From Nocardiopsis kunsanensis DSM 44524 (lineage in GTDB: Bacteria > Actinomycetota > Actinomycetes > Streptosporangiales > Streptosporangiaceae), in NCBI RefSeq assembly GCF_000340965.1, contig NZ_ANAY01000034.1:1-64000 (forward strand): a stretch of 64,000 bases of DNA, written 5' to 3'. A program made the translations under genes and the position numbers. This document shows positions 36,589 to 47,225 of this stretch, piece after piece; within the stretch, counting starts at the first letter, position 1; every line of letters begins with the position of its first letter. The notes under the pieces are model-generated. The model did no database searches and was not told the DNA's origin. It saw nothing but the letters and a program-made list of their open reading frames with translations.

Positions 36589-37353
36589 ATGAGCCACGTT
36601 CCGGCCGCCACACGGGCGCTGCGGTTGCTGCGGTTCCTGGCCACCCGGCCCGGGCCGGTCTCGGCCTCGGCCATCGCCGACGGGATCGGGGTGCCCCGGT
36701 CGAGCGTGTACCAGCTCCTGGAGGCCATGGCCGAGGAAGGTTTCGTCACCCACCTTCCCGAGGAGCGCCGGTGGGGGCTGGGGGTGGCGGCCTTCGAGAT
36801 CGGATCGGCCTACCTGCGCCACGACGGTGTGGAGCGGCTCGCGCGTCCTCTGCTGCGCCGGCTCACCGAGTCCACCGGCGCGACCGCGCAACTGGGGATC
36901 CTGCACGGTTCCGACACCCTGTACCTGCTCAAGGAGCAGCCCCCGCACGCGCCCACGCTCATCACCGGCGTGGGCGTGCGCCTGCCCGCGCACCTGACCG
37001 CGTCGGGCCGGGCGATGCTGGCGCTGCTGCCGCGTGCGCAGGTACGGGCGCTCTACCCGGGCACCGGCTCCTTCACCGACCGCACGGGCCGGGGCCCGGC
37101 CACCCCGGGGGAACTGCGCCAGGTCCTGGCCGAGGAACGCCGACAGGGATGGTCCTCGGAGGAGGGCCAGGTCACCGAAGGGTTCCTCTCGGTGGCCTCG
37201 GCCGCCACCGACCACAACGGACATCCGGTCGCCGCGATCGCCCTGACCGTGCCCAGCGCACGCCCCATCACCCGGGCAGCGCTGACCGCACGGGTGCGCG
37301 ACGCCGCCTCGGAGCTCACGCGCCGCCTCGCCGGCCGTGCGAGCCCTGCGTAG
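36589..37353 (+). CDS. IclR-family regulator, probable hut regulator
   Basis: A 254-residue IclR protein. The N-terminal winged helix (TRALRLLRFLATRPGPVSASAIADGIGVPRSSVYQLLEAMAEEGFV) is followed by the ligand-binding domain (GVRLPAHLTASGRAMLALL, EEGQVTEGFLSVASAATDHNG, VAAIALTVPS). It is divergent from hutH, so it most likely senses histidine or urocanate and controls the cluster. Whether it represses or activates is not readable from sequence. Confidence 0.93.
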   Translation: MSHVPAATRALRLLRFLATRPGPVSASAIADGIGVPRSSVYQLLEAMAEEGFVTHLPEERRWGLGVAAFEIGSAYLRHDGVERLARPLLRRLTESTGATAQLGILHGSDTLYLLKEQPPHAPTLITGVGVRLPAHLTASGRAMLALLPRAQVRALYPGTGSFTDRTGRGPATPGELRQVLAEERRQGWSSEEGQVTEGFLSVASAATDHNGHPVAAIALTVPSARPITRAALTARVRDAASELTRRLAGRASPA

Positions 37354-37370
37354 GGGGCCGGTCGGGCCCC
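37354..37370. terminator. Short hairpin between convergent genes
   Basis: GGGGCC / GGCCCC with a 5-base loop lies between the IclR stop and the convergent stop at 37374. A short stem without T tract; plausible bidirectional terminator. Confidence 0.4.
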
Positions 37371-37373
37371 GGG

Positions 37374-38090
37374 TCAGCCCGCGAGGGGATCGCGTTGGAC
37401 GACGGAGGGCAGGGGCGAGGTGCGCTCGATCATGCGCAGGATCTTCTCGCCGTGGTCGCGGGGCACCTGCACGTAGAACTGGGTGGTCGCGTCCGGTTCG
37501 GCCGGTTCCAGTCCCAGCCCCTCGGCGGTCTCGGCCCAGTTCGGGAGTTCGGCCCCCGAGCGGTGGGTCTCCAGCACGAACTCGATGAATTCGTGGCGCC
37601 GCGCCCCCGTGGTGACCTCGCGGACACGCCGGATCTCGGACCAGGCGATGAAGGTGCCCTCCCCGGGGAACCACCACTTGCGTTCCTGCAGCACCGTGAC
37701 CCCGTCGCTGTCGGCGCTGATGCCCTGGCGCGTGATGCGCTGGGGCAGGCCGCGGAGCACGATGACGTTGCTCCCGGGGCCAATGAAGGCCATCACGACG
37801 GCGGCCGAACCCCACAGTGACACAGATCCGGCGGTGGCCTCCCCCGTGAACACCTCCCGCCCCAGGGAAACGGCCACGAGGAGGAAACCCACGGTCAGCA
37901 CCAGCGAGAAGTAGGTCACGGCCATCCACATGCGCGCGTTGGGCCCGCGCAGGCTCACATAACGCCGCAGGTGGGAAACGCTGTTGGGTCCTCCGCTCAG
38001 GTCCGAGGGGGTTCCCTGGGGTGCGGCGGGCGCCTCTTCGGAAGCGTCCGTGGGGTCGGGGGTCACGTCCGTGGGGTCGGGGGCATCCAT
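37374..38090 (-). CDS. Membrane protein with cytoplasmic PH-like domain, unknown function
   Basis: A 238-residue protein. A disordered acidic/proline N-terminus (~45 residues) is followed by two membrane helices (MAVTYFSLVLTVGFLLVAV and GSAAVVMAFIGPGSNVIVL). A soluble ~130-residue part follows, whose pattern (ITRQGISADSDGVTVLQERKWWFPGEGTFIAWSEIRRVREVTTG) resembles bacterial PH-like domains behind membrane hairpins. No family name recognised. Convergent with the IclR gene. Confidence 0.75.
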   Translation of the reverse strand: MDAPDPTDVTPDPTDASEEAPAAPQGTPSDLSGGPNSVSHLRRYVSLRGPNARMWMAVTYFSLVLTVGFLLVAVSLGREVFTGEATAGSVSLWGSAAVVMAFIGPGSNVIVLRGLPQRITRQGISADSDGVTVLQERKWWFPGEGTFIAWSEIRRVREVTTGARRHEFIEFVLETHRSGAELPNWAETAEGLGLEPAEPDATTQFYVQVPRDHGEKILRMIERTSPLPSVVQRDPLAG

Positions 38091-38194
38091 GTCCCCATTC
38101 TTCCAATTCCCACGCGTGGTCGGGCCCGTGCGCCGGGGCGGACTTTCCCGGAAGTCCGATCCGTCCCGGCTCCGCCGCGTTAGAGTTGCCGTCC

Positions 38195-38452
38195 ATGAGG
38201 CCCAAGACGCACGAGTACGACACGGAACTGCACGTCGACGGGCAGGTCCTCGTCCTGGACGGGATCTCCTACCGGGGACGCACCGTGCTACGGGAGGGTC
38301 CCGACCAGTTCCAGCCCTTGGAACGCTGGGCCAAGGGGGTGGCCGAGGCCGTGGGTGAACCTGTCACGTGGCGGGCATCGGACCGGGGTGAACTGGCCGC
38401 GCGGGGCACGGTGCGTCCGGGGGAGGTTACTCAGAACCGCCGAGCGCTCTGA
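38195..38452 (+). CDS. Small hypothetical protein
   Basis: An 85-residue protein (MRPKTHEYDTELHVDGQVLVLDG ...) with no recognised family. No ribosome site precedes ATG 38195; instead TAGAGT (38181-38186) sits where a -10 would start the transcript at about the ATG, suggesting a leaderless mRNA. Its end overlaps the convergent tiny zinc-ribbon gene by 22 bases. Confidence 0.6.
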   Translation: MRPKTHEYDTELHVDGQVLVLDGISYRGRTVLREGPDQFQPLERWAKGVAEAVGEPVTWRASDRGELAARGTVRPGEVTQNRRAL

Positions 38453-38532
38453 GCCCCGCACTTGGCGCACTGGAACTTCCGGTCGTTGCCGAGGACCCAG
38501 TCGTGGTCGCCTCCGGTCGGGCACGAGGACAT
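38431..38532 (-). CDS. Tiny zinc-ribbon protein
   Basis: A 33-residue protein, MSSCPTGGDHDWVLGNDRKF then QCAKCGAQSARRF. Cys/His in CPTGGDH and the pair CAKC form a minimal zinc ribbon. GGAGGAG stands nine bases before ATG 38530-38532; an ATG three codons earlier is possible but only two bases from the ribosome site. It lies downstream of rbpA beyond a terminator. Too small for most gene finders; function unknown. Confidence 0.6.
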   Translation of the reverse strand: MSSCPTGGDHDWVLGNDRKFQCAKCGAQSARRF

Positions 38533-38695
38533 CGACACCATCTCCTCCAGGTGGGGGCATCCGGGATGTGTGGCTCACTGTATTTCTCACCAGCCACACC
38601 AGTCCCAGGAATGAGAACTTCGGGCCGGTCCCTCATGTTCGGCCCCGGCCGGTGCCCGGAACGCGCCCGCACCGCCCACCACGGTCCCGCACACG

Positions 38696-38731
38696 CGTCG
38701 GGGCCCGTCCGGACTCGGACGGACCCCGACG
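38696..38731 (-). terminator. Hairpin terminator after rbpA
   Basis: CGTCGGGG ... CCCCGACG (8 bp) continues inward, past one mismatch, as CCGTCCG / CGGACGG (7 bp) with a 4-base loop, 33 bases beyond the rbpA stop on the minus strand. Confidence 0.8.
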
Positions 38732-38763
38732 GCGGAAGTCCCGCTCGCGCGCAGGCGCGGGCG

Positions 38764-39135
38764 TCAGTTCTTCGAGGCCTTGATGTGGGCCTCCACCGCG
38801 GCACGGTCGGCACGCAGCTTTGCGAGCGCCTCGTCGAGGATGAGCTTGCCCTCCTCCTCGCTGCGCCGCTCCTTCACGTAGGCCAGGTGGGTCTTGTACG
38901 GCTCGGTACGCGGGGGCGCAGGGGGGTTGGCCCGGTCCTTGCCCGCGGGGAACCCGCACCGGGGGCAGTCCCACTCCTCGGGGACCGCGGCCTCGCTGGC
39001 GAAGCTCGGCACGACCCGGTGCATGTTGGCGCAATAGAACGGAACGCGCACACGCGGCGCGGACTCACCCCGTTCCATCTCGCCCATGGGGCCGGCTCCG
39101 ACCCGGCTGCCACGAATGGCACTGCCACTACCCAT
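38764..39135 (-). CDS. rbpA: RNA polymerase-binding protein RbpA
   Basis: A 123-residue RbpA, an actinobacterial factor that binds RNA polymerase and principal sigma factors and stabilises open complexes. The N-terminal tail AIRGSRVGAGPMGEMERGESAPR is diagnostic. The zinc-binding core has FYCANMH and WDCPRCGFPAGKD, and the sigma-interaction region is PPRTEPYKTHLAYVKERRS. ATG 39133-39135 gives the standard N-terminus, with AAGGAG 12 bases upstream; GTG 39141 is an alternative. It lies downstream of secG. Confidence 0.97.
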   Translation of the reverse strand: MGSGSAIRGSRVGAGPMGEMERGESAPRVRVPFYCANMHRVVPSFASEAAVPEEWDCPRCGFPAGKDRANPPAPPRTEPYKTHLAYVKERRSEEEGKLILDEALAKLRADRAAVEAHIKASKN

Positions 39136-39362
39136 ACCCACGAGAAACTCCTTCGGCGGACCCACCGGCGGCTCCGGCGGGTGTGACGGTGAACGGGGCG
39201 CCTGCCGACCGGGCCGTGGGAGACCCGTACGTCTCGGGCGATGAGCGCCCCGGGACCCGGTCGTCCAACCCGACTCGGCCCCAGGGGATGACCGACGTCC
39301 CGCAGGCCCTGGCTTCGGTGCCGCGGCGGTGCGCCGGGATGGGAGGAAAGCCCGTGCGGGGC

Positions 39363-39602
39363 CTACATGGCTCCCCGGCTCAGCAACAGGCCCAGAACCA
39401 CGATGGAGATGATCCACGCGGCGGCGATCCCGACCGTCATACGGTCGAGGTTGCGCTCGACCACGGACGATCCGCCCAGCGAGGACGTGACGCCGCCGCC
39501 GAACATGTCGGACAGGCCACCGCCCTTGCCCTTGTGCATGAGCACCAGGAAGATCAGCAGCACGCTGAGAAGCATCACGAAGATGGACAGACCGAGGATC
39601 AC
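39363..39602 (-). CDS. secG: Preprotein translocase subunit SecG
   Basis: A 79-residue membrane protein with two helices (ILGLSIFVMLLSVLLIFLVLM and MTVGIAAAWIISIVVLGLLL) joined by HKGKGGGLSDMFGGGVTSSLGGSSVVERNLDR, the SecG signature loop. It is part of the SecYEG export channel. GTG 39600-39602 with GGGTGAG just upstream gives the normal length. Encoded after tpiA as in many actinobacteria. Confidence 0.96.
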   Translation of the reverse strand: MILGLSIFVMLLSVLLIFLVLMHKGKGGGLSDMFGGGVTSSLGGSSVVERNLDRMTVGIAAAWIISIVVLGLLLSRGAM

Positions 39603-39903
39603 ACGCTCACCCGCAGCTCGACCCCGCAGTGGGGGAAAGATGGACACCATGGCCCCTCGACACCACTCACAGGTTTCGACGCGGGTTGCACGGGCCGATC
39701 GGCGAGCGGGGCGCTGAGGAGGCCGGGACATTTTCGGATTTTACCGTGCCCATGGTGACACGGAGGGAGCACCGCGAGGTACGGAAGAACCCCACAACGA
39801 AGTGTAGCCCGGACCCGGGCTGTTCGTGTCCGCACGGGCCAGCCGGTCCCGCCGCGGATCGCGGCGGGAGCGGCGGGCCTCGCGTGCGGTGGCTCCGCGC
39901 GGC
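39603..39903. other. secG-tpiA intergenic region
   Basis: About 300 bases containing the tpiA terminator (39847-39869) and a smaller hairpin AGCCCGG / CCGGGCT (39806-39821). AT-richer DNA at 39730-39745 is a likely site for a secG promoter, not defined. No gene seen. Confidence 0.4.
39847..39869 (-). terminator. Hairpin terminator after tpiA
   Basis: Perfect 10-bp stem TCCCGCCGCG / CGCGGCGGGA with GAT loop, about 35 bases beyond the tpiA stop on the minus strand. Confidence 0.7.
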
Positions 39904-40683
39904 CTACTTGGCGTCGCCGAAGCGGATGATCTTGACGAAGTCGTCGGCCTTGAGGCTGGCACCGCCGACCAGGGCGCCGTCGACGTCGTCCTGGCCCATG
40001 ATGCTGGCGGCGTTGTCGCCCTTGACCGAACCGCCGTAGAGCAGACGCACGGCCCCGGCGACCTCGGGCGAGTAGAGCTCGGCCAGGCGGGTGCGGATCG
40101 CCGAGCAGACCTCCTGGGCGTCCTCGGGGGTGGCCACCTCGCCGGTACCGATGGCCCAGACGGGCTCGTAGGCGATGACGAGCTTCTCGGCCTGCTCGGC
40201 AGTGATGTCCTTCAACGCACCGTCGACCTGGCCCAGGACGTGCTCGACCTGGTTGCCGGCCTTACGCACCTGAAGACCCTCGCCCACGCACACGATCGGC
40301 ACGACGCCGTTGCCGAAGGCGGCCTTGGCCTTGGTGTTGACCAGGGCGTCGTCCTCGGCGTGGTGCTCACGGCGCTCGGAGTGGCCCACGAGCACGTAGG
40401 AGCACTCCAGCTTGGCCAGCATCGAACCGGAGACCTCACCGGTGTGGGCGCCCTTCTCGTGGGCGGAGAGGTCCTGGGCGCCGTAGCCGATACGCAGCTT
40501 GTCGCCGTCCACGAGCGTCTGGACGCTGCGCAGGTCGGTGAAGGGCGGCAGGACGACGACCTCGGCGTTGTCGTAGTCCTTGTCCTCCAGGGCGAACGCC
40601 AACTTCTGGACGAGCGCGATGGCTTCCAGGTGGTTGTTGTTCATCTTCCAGTTGCCGGCGATGAGCGGCAGGCGGTTGGACAT
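39904..40683 (-). CDS. tpiA: Triosephosphate isomerase
   Basis: A 259-residue glycolytic isomerase interconverting dihydroxyacetone phosphate and glyceraldehyde 3-phosphate. GNWKMN (catalytic lysine and asparagine), VGHSERR (catalytic histidine), [11 protein letters not shown] (catalytic glutamate and loop 6) and [10 protein letters not shown] (phosphate loop) are all present. ATG 40681-40683 fits the family N-terminus. Third in the gap-pgk-tpiA set, 211 bases after pgk. Confidence 0.98.
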   Translation of the reverse strand: MSNRLPLIAGNWKMNNNHLEAIALVQKLAFALEDKDYDNAEVVVLPPFTDLRSVQTLVDGDKLRIGYGAQDLSAHEKGAHTGEVSGSMLAKLECSYVLVGHSERREHHAEDDALVNTKAKAAFGNGVVPIVCVGEGLQVRKAGNQVEHVLGQVDGALKDITAEQAEKLVIAYEPVWAIGTGEVATPEDAQEVCSAIRTRLAELYSPEVAGAVRLLYGGSVKGDNAASIMGQDDVDGALVGGASLKADDFVKIIRFGDAK

Positions 40684-40894
40684 GGTCGGTGTATCCCTAC
40701 TGGTGAAGGTCCGGTCCGAAGGACCAGGGTCTGTGTGCTGCGTTGTCTCGGCCCGAGGAGGTGTTGGTTCCGAGCGGTCCCGGCAGGTTCCTGCCACAGG
40801 AGCGCACCCGATGAGCGCCGCACCGCCGCGCGTCAGCCGAGGGCGGTGGCGGGCGACGGGCGGGCCCCTGCCGGAACGGGCCCGGGAGCACAGC

Positions 40895-42079
40895 CTAAGC
40901 CAGGGCGTCGATGCCGGGCAGATCCTTGCCCTCGAGGTACTCCAGGCTGGCGCCGCCGCCGGTGGAGATGTGGCCGAAAGCGGCCTCGTCGAAGCCCAGG
41001 GAACGCACGGCCGCCGCGGAGTCGCCCCCGCCGACCACGGTGAAGGCCCCGGAGTCGATGAGGGCCCGGGCCAGGGCGCGCGTACCGCCGGCGTAGGGCT
41101 CCATCTCGAACACACCCATGGGACCGTTCCAGAAGACCGTGCGGGCGTCGGCGAGCTTCTCGGCGAACAGGGCGCGGCTCCTGGGGCCGATGTCCAGCCC
41201 CATCCGGTCCGCGGGGATGTTCTCGACGTCGGCGGGGCCGTGCGCGGCGTCGGCGGCGAACTTCTCGGCGGCGACCACGTCCACGGGCAGGACGATCTCC
41301 ACGCCTTCGCGCTCGGCACGCTCCAGGTAGGCCTTGACCGTGTCGATCTGCTCGGCCTCCAGGATGCTGGAGCCGATCTCGTACCCCTTGGCCTTGAGGA
41401 AGGTGAAGACCATGCCGCCGCCGATGATCAGACGGTCGGCGGTGCCCAGGAGGTTGTCGATGACGCCGAGCTTGTCGGAGACCTTCGAGCCGCCGAGCAC
41501 GACCGCGTAGGGGCGCTGGGGGTGGCTCGTGAGCTTCTTCAGGACCTCGATCTCGGTCAGGACCAGGCCCCCGACGGAGTTCGGGAGACGTGCGGGCAGG
41601 TCGTAGACGCTGGCGTGCTTGCGGTGCACGGCCCCGAAGGCGTCCCCCACGTAGAGGTCGGCGAGCTGGGCGAAACGGTCGGCCAGTTCACCGCGCTCGG
41701 CGTCGTCCTTGCTGGTCTCACCGGGTTCGAAACGCACGTTCTCCAGGAGCGCGACCCGGCCGTCGGTCAGGGCCTCGCTGACGGCGTGCGCGGACTTCCC
41801 GGCGGTGTCGGTGGCGAAGGCCACGTCGGTGCCGAGCAGCTCACCCAGACGGGCGGCGACGGGACGCAGGGAGTAACGGGTGTCGGGTTCGCCCTTGGGG
41901 CGGCCCAGGTGGGCGGCGACGATGACACGTGCGCCGCGCTCGCTGAGCGCGCGGATGGTCGGCAGGGCGGCACGGATACGACCGTCGTCGCTGATCCGGT
42001 CACCGTCCAGGGGCACGTTGAGGTCGGCCCGGACGAACACGCGCTTGCCGGAGACGTCGAGGTCGTCGATCGTCCGCAT
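40895..42079 (-). CDS. pgk: Phosphoglycerate kinase
   Basis: A 394-residue kinase that makes ATP from 1,3-bisphosphoglycerate. [34 protein letters not shown] and the nucleotide-binding [10 protein letters not shown] are intact. ATG 42077-42079 has GAGGAG eight bases upstream. Preceded by gap with a 169-base spacer holding strong hairpins. Confidence 0.98.
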   Translation of the reverse strand: MRTIDDLDVSGKRVFVRADLNVPLDGDRISDDGRIRAALPTIRALSERGARVIVAAHLGRPKGEPDTRYSLRPVAARLGELLGTDVAFATDTAGKSAHAVSEALTDGRVALLENVRFEPGETSKDDAERGELADRFAQLADLYVGDAFGAVHRKHASVYDLPARLPNSVGGLVLTEIEVLKKLTSHPQRPYAVVLGGSKVSDKLGVIDNLLGTADRLIIGGGMVFTFLKAKGYEIGSSILEAEQIDTVKAYLERAEREGVEIVLPVDVVAAEKFAADAAHGPADVENIPADRMGLDIGPRSRALFAEKLADARTVFWNGPMGVFEMEPYAGGTRALARALIDSGAFTVVGGGDSAAAVRSLGFDEAAFGHISTGGGASLEYLEGKDLPGIDALA

Positions 42080-42181
42080 GCTGGTTCTCCTCGGTGGTCG
42101 GCCCGGCCGCGGCGGCCGGGCTCTGTCTGTCGGTCCGGTGGGCGGGGCGTGGGCGCGCCGTGCCCGGGGCGCGCCCACGGC

Positions 42182-42212
42182 GGCATCCCCTCGCCGCGTG
42201 CGAGGGGATGCC
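42182..42212 (-). terminator. Strong hairpin between gap and pgk
   Basis: Perfect 13-bp stem GGCATCCCCTCGC / GCGAGGGGATGCC, loop CGCGT, 37 bases beyond the gap stop. Two further GC hairpins follow towards pgk (42151-42176 and 42101-42121). They could terminate, attenuate or process the gap-pgk transcript. Confidence 0.65.
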
Positions 42213-42248
42213 GACCGCGACTCGGGCGCCCTGGGGCCTCGGCCTCAC

Positions 42249-43594
<1,346 letters not shown>

Positions 43595-44575
43595 TCAGGG
43601 CACGAGCATGTCCGGAGTGAGGTTCGCCTCGGTGCCTTCGATACCCAGATCGCCCGCACGCTTGTCGGCCATGGCCAACAGCCTGCGGATCCGCCCGGCG
43701 ATGGCGTCCTTGGTCAGCGGGGGGACGGAGAGCTGGCCGAGCTCCTCCAACGAGGCCTGCTTGTGCGCCAGGCGCAGCTTGCCGGCCGCGACCAGGTGCT
43801 CGGGGGCCTCCTCACCCAGGATCTCCAGTGCCCGTTCCACACGCGCGCCCGCAGCGACCGCGGCCCTGGCGCTGCGGCGCAGGTTGGCGTCGTCGAAGTT
43901 GGCCAGGCGGTTGGCGGTCGCACGCACCTCACGGCGCATACGGCGCTCCTCCCAGGCCAGGACGCTCTGGTGGGCGCCCAGGAGGGTCAGCAATGCACCG
44001 ATGGAGTCCCCGTCACGCACCACCACACGGTCCACACCGCGCACTTCACGGGCCTTGGCGTGCACCTTCAGGCGCCGGGCCGAGCCCACCAGGGCCAGCG
44101 CCGCCTCGGGGCCGGGGCAGGTGACCTCCAGCGACATGGACCGGCCCGGCTCGGTGAGCGAACCGTGCGCGATGAAAGCACCCCTCCACGCCGACTCGGC
44201 ATCACACGCACCGCCGGCGACCACGTGCCGGGGCAGACCCCGCACGGGACGGCCGTTGTTGTCGACCAGACCGGTCTGGCGCGCCAGGGACTCCCCGTCC
44301 TTGATCACACGTACCACGTACCGGTTGCCCTTGCGCAGCCCGCTCGGGGAGAGCACGACCACCTCGGACTCGTGCCCGAAGACCTCGGAGATGTCCTTGC
44401 GCAGGCGCCGTGCGGCCGCTCCGGTGTCCAGCTCGGCCTCGATGACGATACGTCCACCCACCAGGTGCAGTCCCCCGGTGAACCGGAGAATGGTCGAAAC
44501 CTCTGCTTTGCGGCAGCATGGCTTCAGAATGGCCAGACGGCTCAACTCGTCCTTCACCACGCCGGTCATCGCCAT
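43595..44575 (-). CDS. whiA: Sporulation regulator WhiA
   Basis: A 326-residue WhiA, needed in streptomycetes to switch aerial hyphae to sporulation. The N-terminal LAGLIDADG-like part begins with VKDELSRL and [31 protein letters not shown]. The C-terminal helix-turn-helix ([60 protein letters not shown]) is complete. It supports a sporulating actinomycete. Normally it follows yvcK directly; here a DUF488 gene stands between. Confidence 0.98.
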   Translation of the reverse strand: MAMTGVVKDELSRLAILKPCCRKAEVSTILRFTGGLHLVGGRIVIEAELDTGAAARRLRKDISEVFGHESEVVVLSPSGLRKGNRYVVRVIKDGESLARQTGLVDNNGRPVRGLPRHVVAGGACDAESAWRGAFIAHGSLTEPGRSMSLEVTCPGPEAALALVGSARRLKVHAKAREVRGVDRVVVRDGDSIGALLTLLGAHQSVLAWEERRMRREVRATANRLANFDDANLRRSARAAVAAGARVERALEILGEEAPEHLVAAGKLRLAHKQASLEELGQLSVPPLTKDAIAGRIRRLLAMADKRAGDLGIEGTEANLTPDMLVP

Positions 44576-44777
44576 CGCCGCGATCCTCCCCTTGAACTGG
44601 ACCGTCCCGGTACCTCACACACGACACCGGGCTCCCGTGACCCGTGACCTCCTCACGGGCCACCGTCTCCGAGGCAGACTACGCGACGAGGTGCCGACGG
44701 CCGACCCCTGAACAGCGTGTTGCCCATCCCCGACCGGCGCTTGACCTGCACCATGTCGGGCTTCGTGCGGGTGTGCC

Positions 44778-45188
44778 TCAAATGCCCCCGCCCCCGCCGG
44801 CCGACCGCTCGGCCAGGTACTCGCGCAGGACCACAGCATGGTTGTGTTCGGTGTCCTTAGCCGCGTACAGCAGGGTGACCGGGCCACGACCGGCCGCGGA
44901 CAGGAGCGGGTCGAGGGCCTCGGGGTTCGACTCCAGCTCGGTCCGGTACCGCTCGGAGAACTCCGCGAAACGGTCCGGATCATGCCCGAACCAGGTCCGC
45001 AGCTCTGCGCTGGGAGCGACTGCCCTGAGCCAAGTGACACCCTCCATGGCGGTCTTGCTCACACCGCGGGGCCACATGCGGTCCACCAGAAAACGCTCAC
45101 CGGGCGGCGGTTCCGGCCCCTCCTCCGGACGCTCGCGAGCACGGAGCTCGTCGTGGACACGTTCCAGGAAAACCTCGTCACCAGCCAT
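44778..45188 (-). CDS. DUF488 family protein
   Basis: A 136-residue DUF488 protein. FLVDRMWPRGVSKTAMEGVTWLRAVAPSAELRTWFGHDPDRF is the family core, and LLYAAKDTEHNHAVVLREYL is the usual C-terminal block. Function is unknown. It lies between yvcK and whiA (39 bases after yvcK, 202 before whiA), an unusual guest in an otherwise conserved row, but on the same strand. Confidence 0.92.
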   Translation of the reverse strand: MAGDEVFLERVHDELRARERPEEGPEPPPGERFLVDRMWPRGVSKTAMEGVTWLRAVAPSAELRTWFGHDPDRFAEFSERYRTELESNPEALDPLLSAAGRGPVTLLYAAKDTEHNHAVVLREYLAERSAGGGGGI

Positions 45189-45227
45189 GGTGCGAGGCGT
45201 TCCCCGGCACCGGCCGCCGCCAACCCC

Positions 45228-46205
45228 TCACTTCGACAGGATCCGTTCGAAGGCAGCGGCCAGACGTTCGGTGTCGTGGCGCGGCGTGCCGTCGACACGG
45301 CTGAGATCGTCCAGTTCGAGGACCCCGCCCAGATCGCGCACCACCCGGTCCAGCAGCGTGGCCTCCTCCACGGCCTCATGGTCGGCCAACACCACGTCGA
45401 CCCCGAGTTTCGGTGCGTGCTCGCGCAGCACCTCGAGATAGGTCTCGGGCCTGAAGTGGTCGGTCTCCCCGAGCTGCGGGGACAGGTTGAGGGTGACCAA
45501 CCGCCGGGCGCGCGTGGAGACCAGGGCCTCGGCCAACTCGGGCACCAGCAGGTGCGGGAGCACACTGGTGAACCACGATCCGGGACCGAAGACCACCCAG
45601 TCGGCCTCACGGACCGCTTTGAGCGCCTGTGTGCTCGCCGGCGGGGATTCCGGGACCAGGGAGATCGAACGCACGGAACCGCCCGTACTGGCACAGGCGA
45701 CCTGCCCGCGTACCGTGCGCATCTCCTGGGGCCGCTCGGGGTCGGAGCCCTGCACCTCGGCGACGATCTCCAACGGCACCGACGACATCGGCAGGACCCG
45801 CCCGTGCGCACCCAGCAACTGGCCGACCCAGTCCAGGCCGGCCACGGAGTCGCCCAGCAGCTCCCACAGGGCGACGATGAGCAGGTTGCCGACCGCGTGC
45901 CCGTGCAGGTCCCCCTCGCTGCGGAAACGGTGCTGGAGCACCTCGCTCCAGGTGTGGCCCCACTCGTCGTCACCGCACAGGGCCGCCAGGGCCATACGCA
46001 GGTCGCCGGGCGGCAGCACACCGAGCTCCTGACGCAGGCGCCCGCTGGAACCGCCGTCGTCGGCGACCGTGACGATCGCCGTGACGTCGGTGGTGACCTG
46101 TCTCAGTGCGGACAGGGAGGCATGCAAGCCGTGCCCTCCCCCGAGCGCGACCACCCGTGGTGGGCGCTCGTCGTCGCCGCCGTCCACCGCGGTGTTGCTG
46201 GACAT
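45228..46205 (-). CDS. yvcK: YvcK/CofD-like protein (gluconeogenesis factor)
   Basis: A 325-residue protein of the YvcK family. VVALGGGHGLHASLSALRQ and VADDGGSSGRLRQELGVLPPGDLR are the nucleotide-binding signatures, with GNLLIVALWELLGD and FGPGSWFTSVLPHLLV downstream. YvcK binds UDP-GlcNAc and affects central carbon flow and cell-wall precursor supply in other Gram-positives. It lies between rapZ and whiA as in most actinobacteria. ATG 46203-46205. Confidence 0.96.
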   Translation of the reverse strand: MSSNTAVDGGDDERPPRVVALGGGHGLHASLSALRQVTTDVTAIVTVADDGGSSGRLRQELGVLPPGDLRMALAALCGDDEWGHTWSEVLQHRFRSEGDLHGHAVGNLLIVALWELLGDSVAGLDWVGQLLGAHGRVLPMSSVPLEIVAEVQGSDPERPQEMRTVRGQVACASTGGSVRSISLVPESPPASTQALKAVREADWVVFGPGSWFTSVLPHLLVPELAEALVSTRARRLVTLNLSPQLGETDHFRPETYLEVLREHAPKLGVDVVLADHEAVEEATLLDRVVRDLGGVLELDDLSRVDGTPRHDTERLAAAFERILSK

Positions 46206-46340
46206 CGTCGAGGCCTGCCCCCTCGTCCCCGTGCTGCACTCGGACGTGCGACCGTGTCCGCCCTGGGCGGTGGGCCGCCGGTCGTACCACGCCCCGGACC
46301 GTGCCGGCCCTCCGCCGCAGCGGGCACCGACACCGGGATC

Positions 46341-47225
46341 CTACTCCCGGCCCACGTCCCTGTGGACCACGTTGACCTCCACCCCCTGGTCACGGAGGCG
46401 CCCGGCGAACTGCTCGGCCATTGCCACACTGCGGTGCTTACCGCCCGTGCACCCCACCGCCAAGGTCATGTAGTGCTTACCCTCACGCTGGTAACCGGCG
46501 GTCGTGAGCTTGAGGACCTCGCCGTAGGCCTCCAGCATGTCCTTGGCCCCGTCCTGGGACAGCACGTAGTCGCGCACCGGCTCGTCGCGCCCGTTCAGGG
46601 CTCTGAGCTCGGGGACCCAGTGGGGGTTGGGCAGGAAACGGCAGTCGAGCACCAGATCCGCATCGACGGGCAGACCGTGCTTGAAACCGAAGGAGACGAC
46701 GTTGGCACGCGGCCGGGACTCGTCGCTCTCCCCGAAGAAACCGATCACCCGCGCCTTGAGCTGGTGCACGTTGAGCTGGGAGGTGTCGATGACCAGGTCG
46801 GCCTCACCACGTACCGCGCGCAGGGTCTCCCGTTCGCGGGCGATGCCCTCGGTCAGGCGTCCGTCGCCCTGCAGGGGGTGAGGACGGCGCACGCCCTCGA
46901 AGCGCCGCACCAGCGCCTCGTCACCGGCCTCCAAGTAGAGCACACGGGCGACGATGTCGCGCTTGCGCAGTTCCTCCACCGTGGAGAGCAGATCCTCGGT
47001 GAAGGCCAGTGAACGCACGTCCACGACCACGGCCACACGCGGGACGGCCCCGTGTGTACGCCCGGCCAGCTCGATCATCGTGGGCAGCAGTCCGGGGGGA
47101 AGGTTGTCCACCACGAACCAGTCCAGGTCCTCCAGGGCACGTGCCGCGGTGCTGCGCCCGGCCCCGGACATACCGGTGACGACCACCACCTCTGGTGGCA
47201 GGTCCCCACCCAGTTCGACCGTCAT
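46341..47225 (-). CDS. rapZ: RapZ/YvcJ nucleotide-binding protein
   Basis: A 294-residue RapZ/YvcJ P-loop protein. Walker A is [33 protein letters not shown] and [12 protein letters not shown] follow. The C-terminal [18 protein letters not shown] block is diagnostic. In enterobacteria it steers RNase E to small RNAs; in Gram-positives it is a GTPase-like protein of unclear role. ATG overlaps the uvrC stop by four bases (ATGA). Confidence 0.96.
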   Translation of the reverse strand: MTVELGGDLPPEVVVVTGMSGAGRSTAARALEDLDWFVVDNLPPGLLPTMIELAGRTHGAVPRVAVVVDVRSLAFTEDLLSTVEELRKRDIVARVLYLEAGDEALVRRFEGVRRPHPLQGDGRLTEGIARERETLRAVRGEADLVIDTSQLNVHQLKARVIGFFGESDESRPRANVVSFGFKHGLPVDADLVLDCRFLPNPHWVPELRALNGRDEPVRDYVLSQDGAKDMLEAYGEVLKLTTAGYQREGKHYMTLAVGCTGGKHRSVAMAEQFAGRLRDQGVEVNVVHRDVGRE

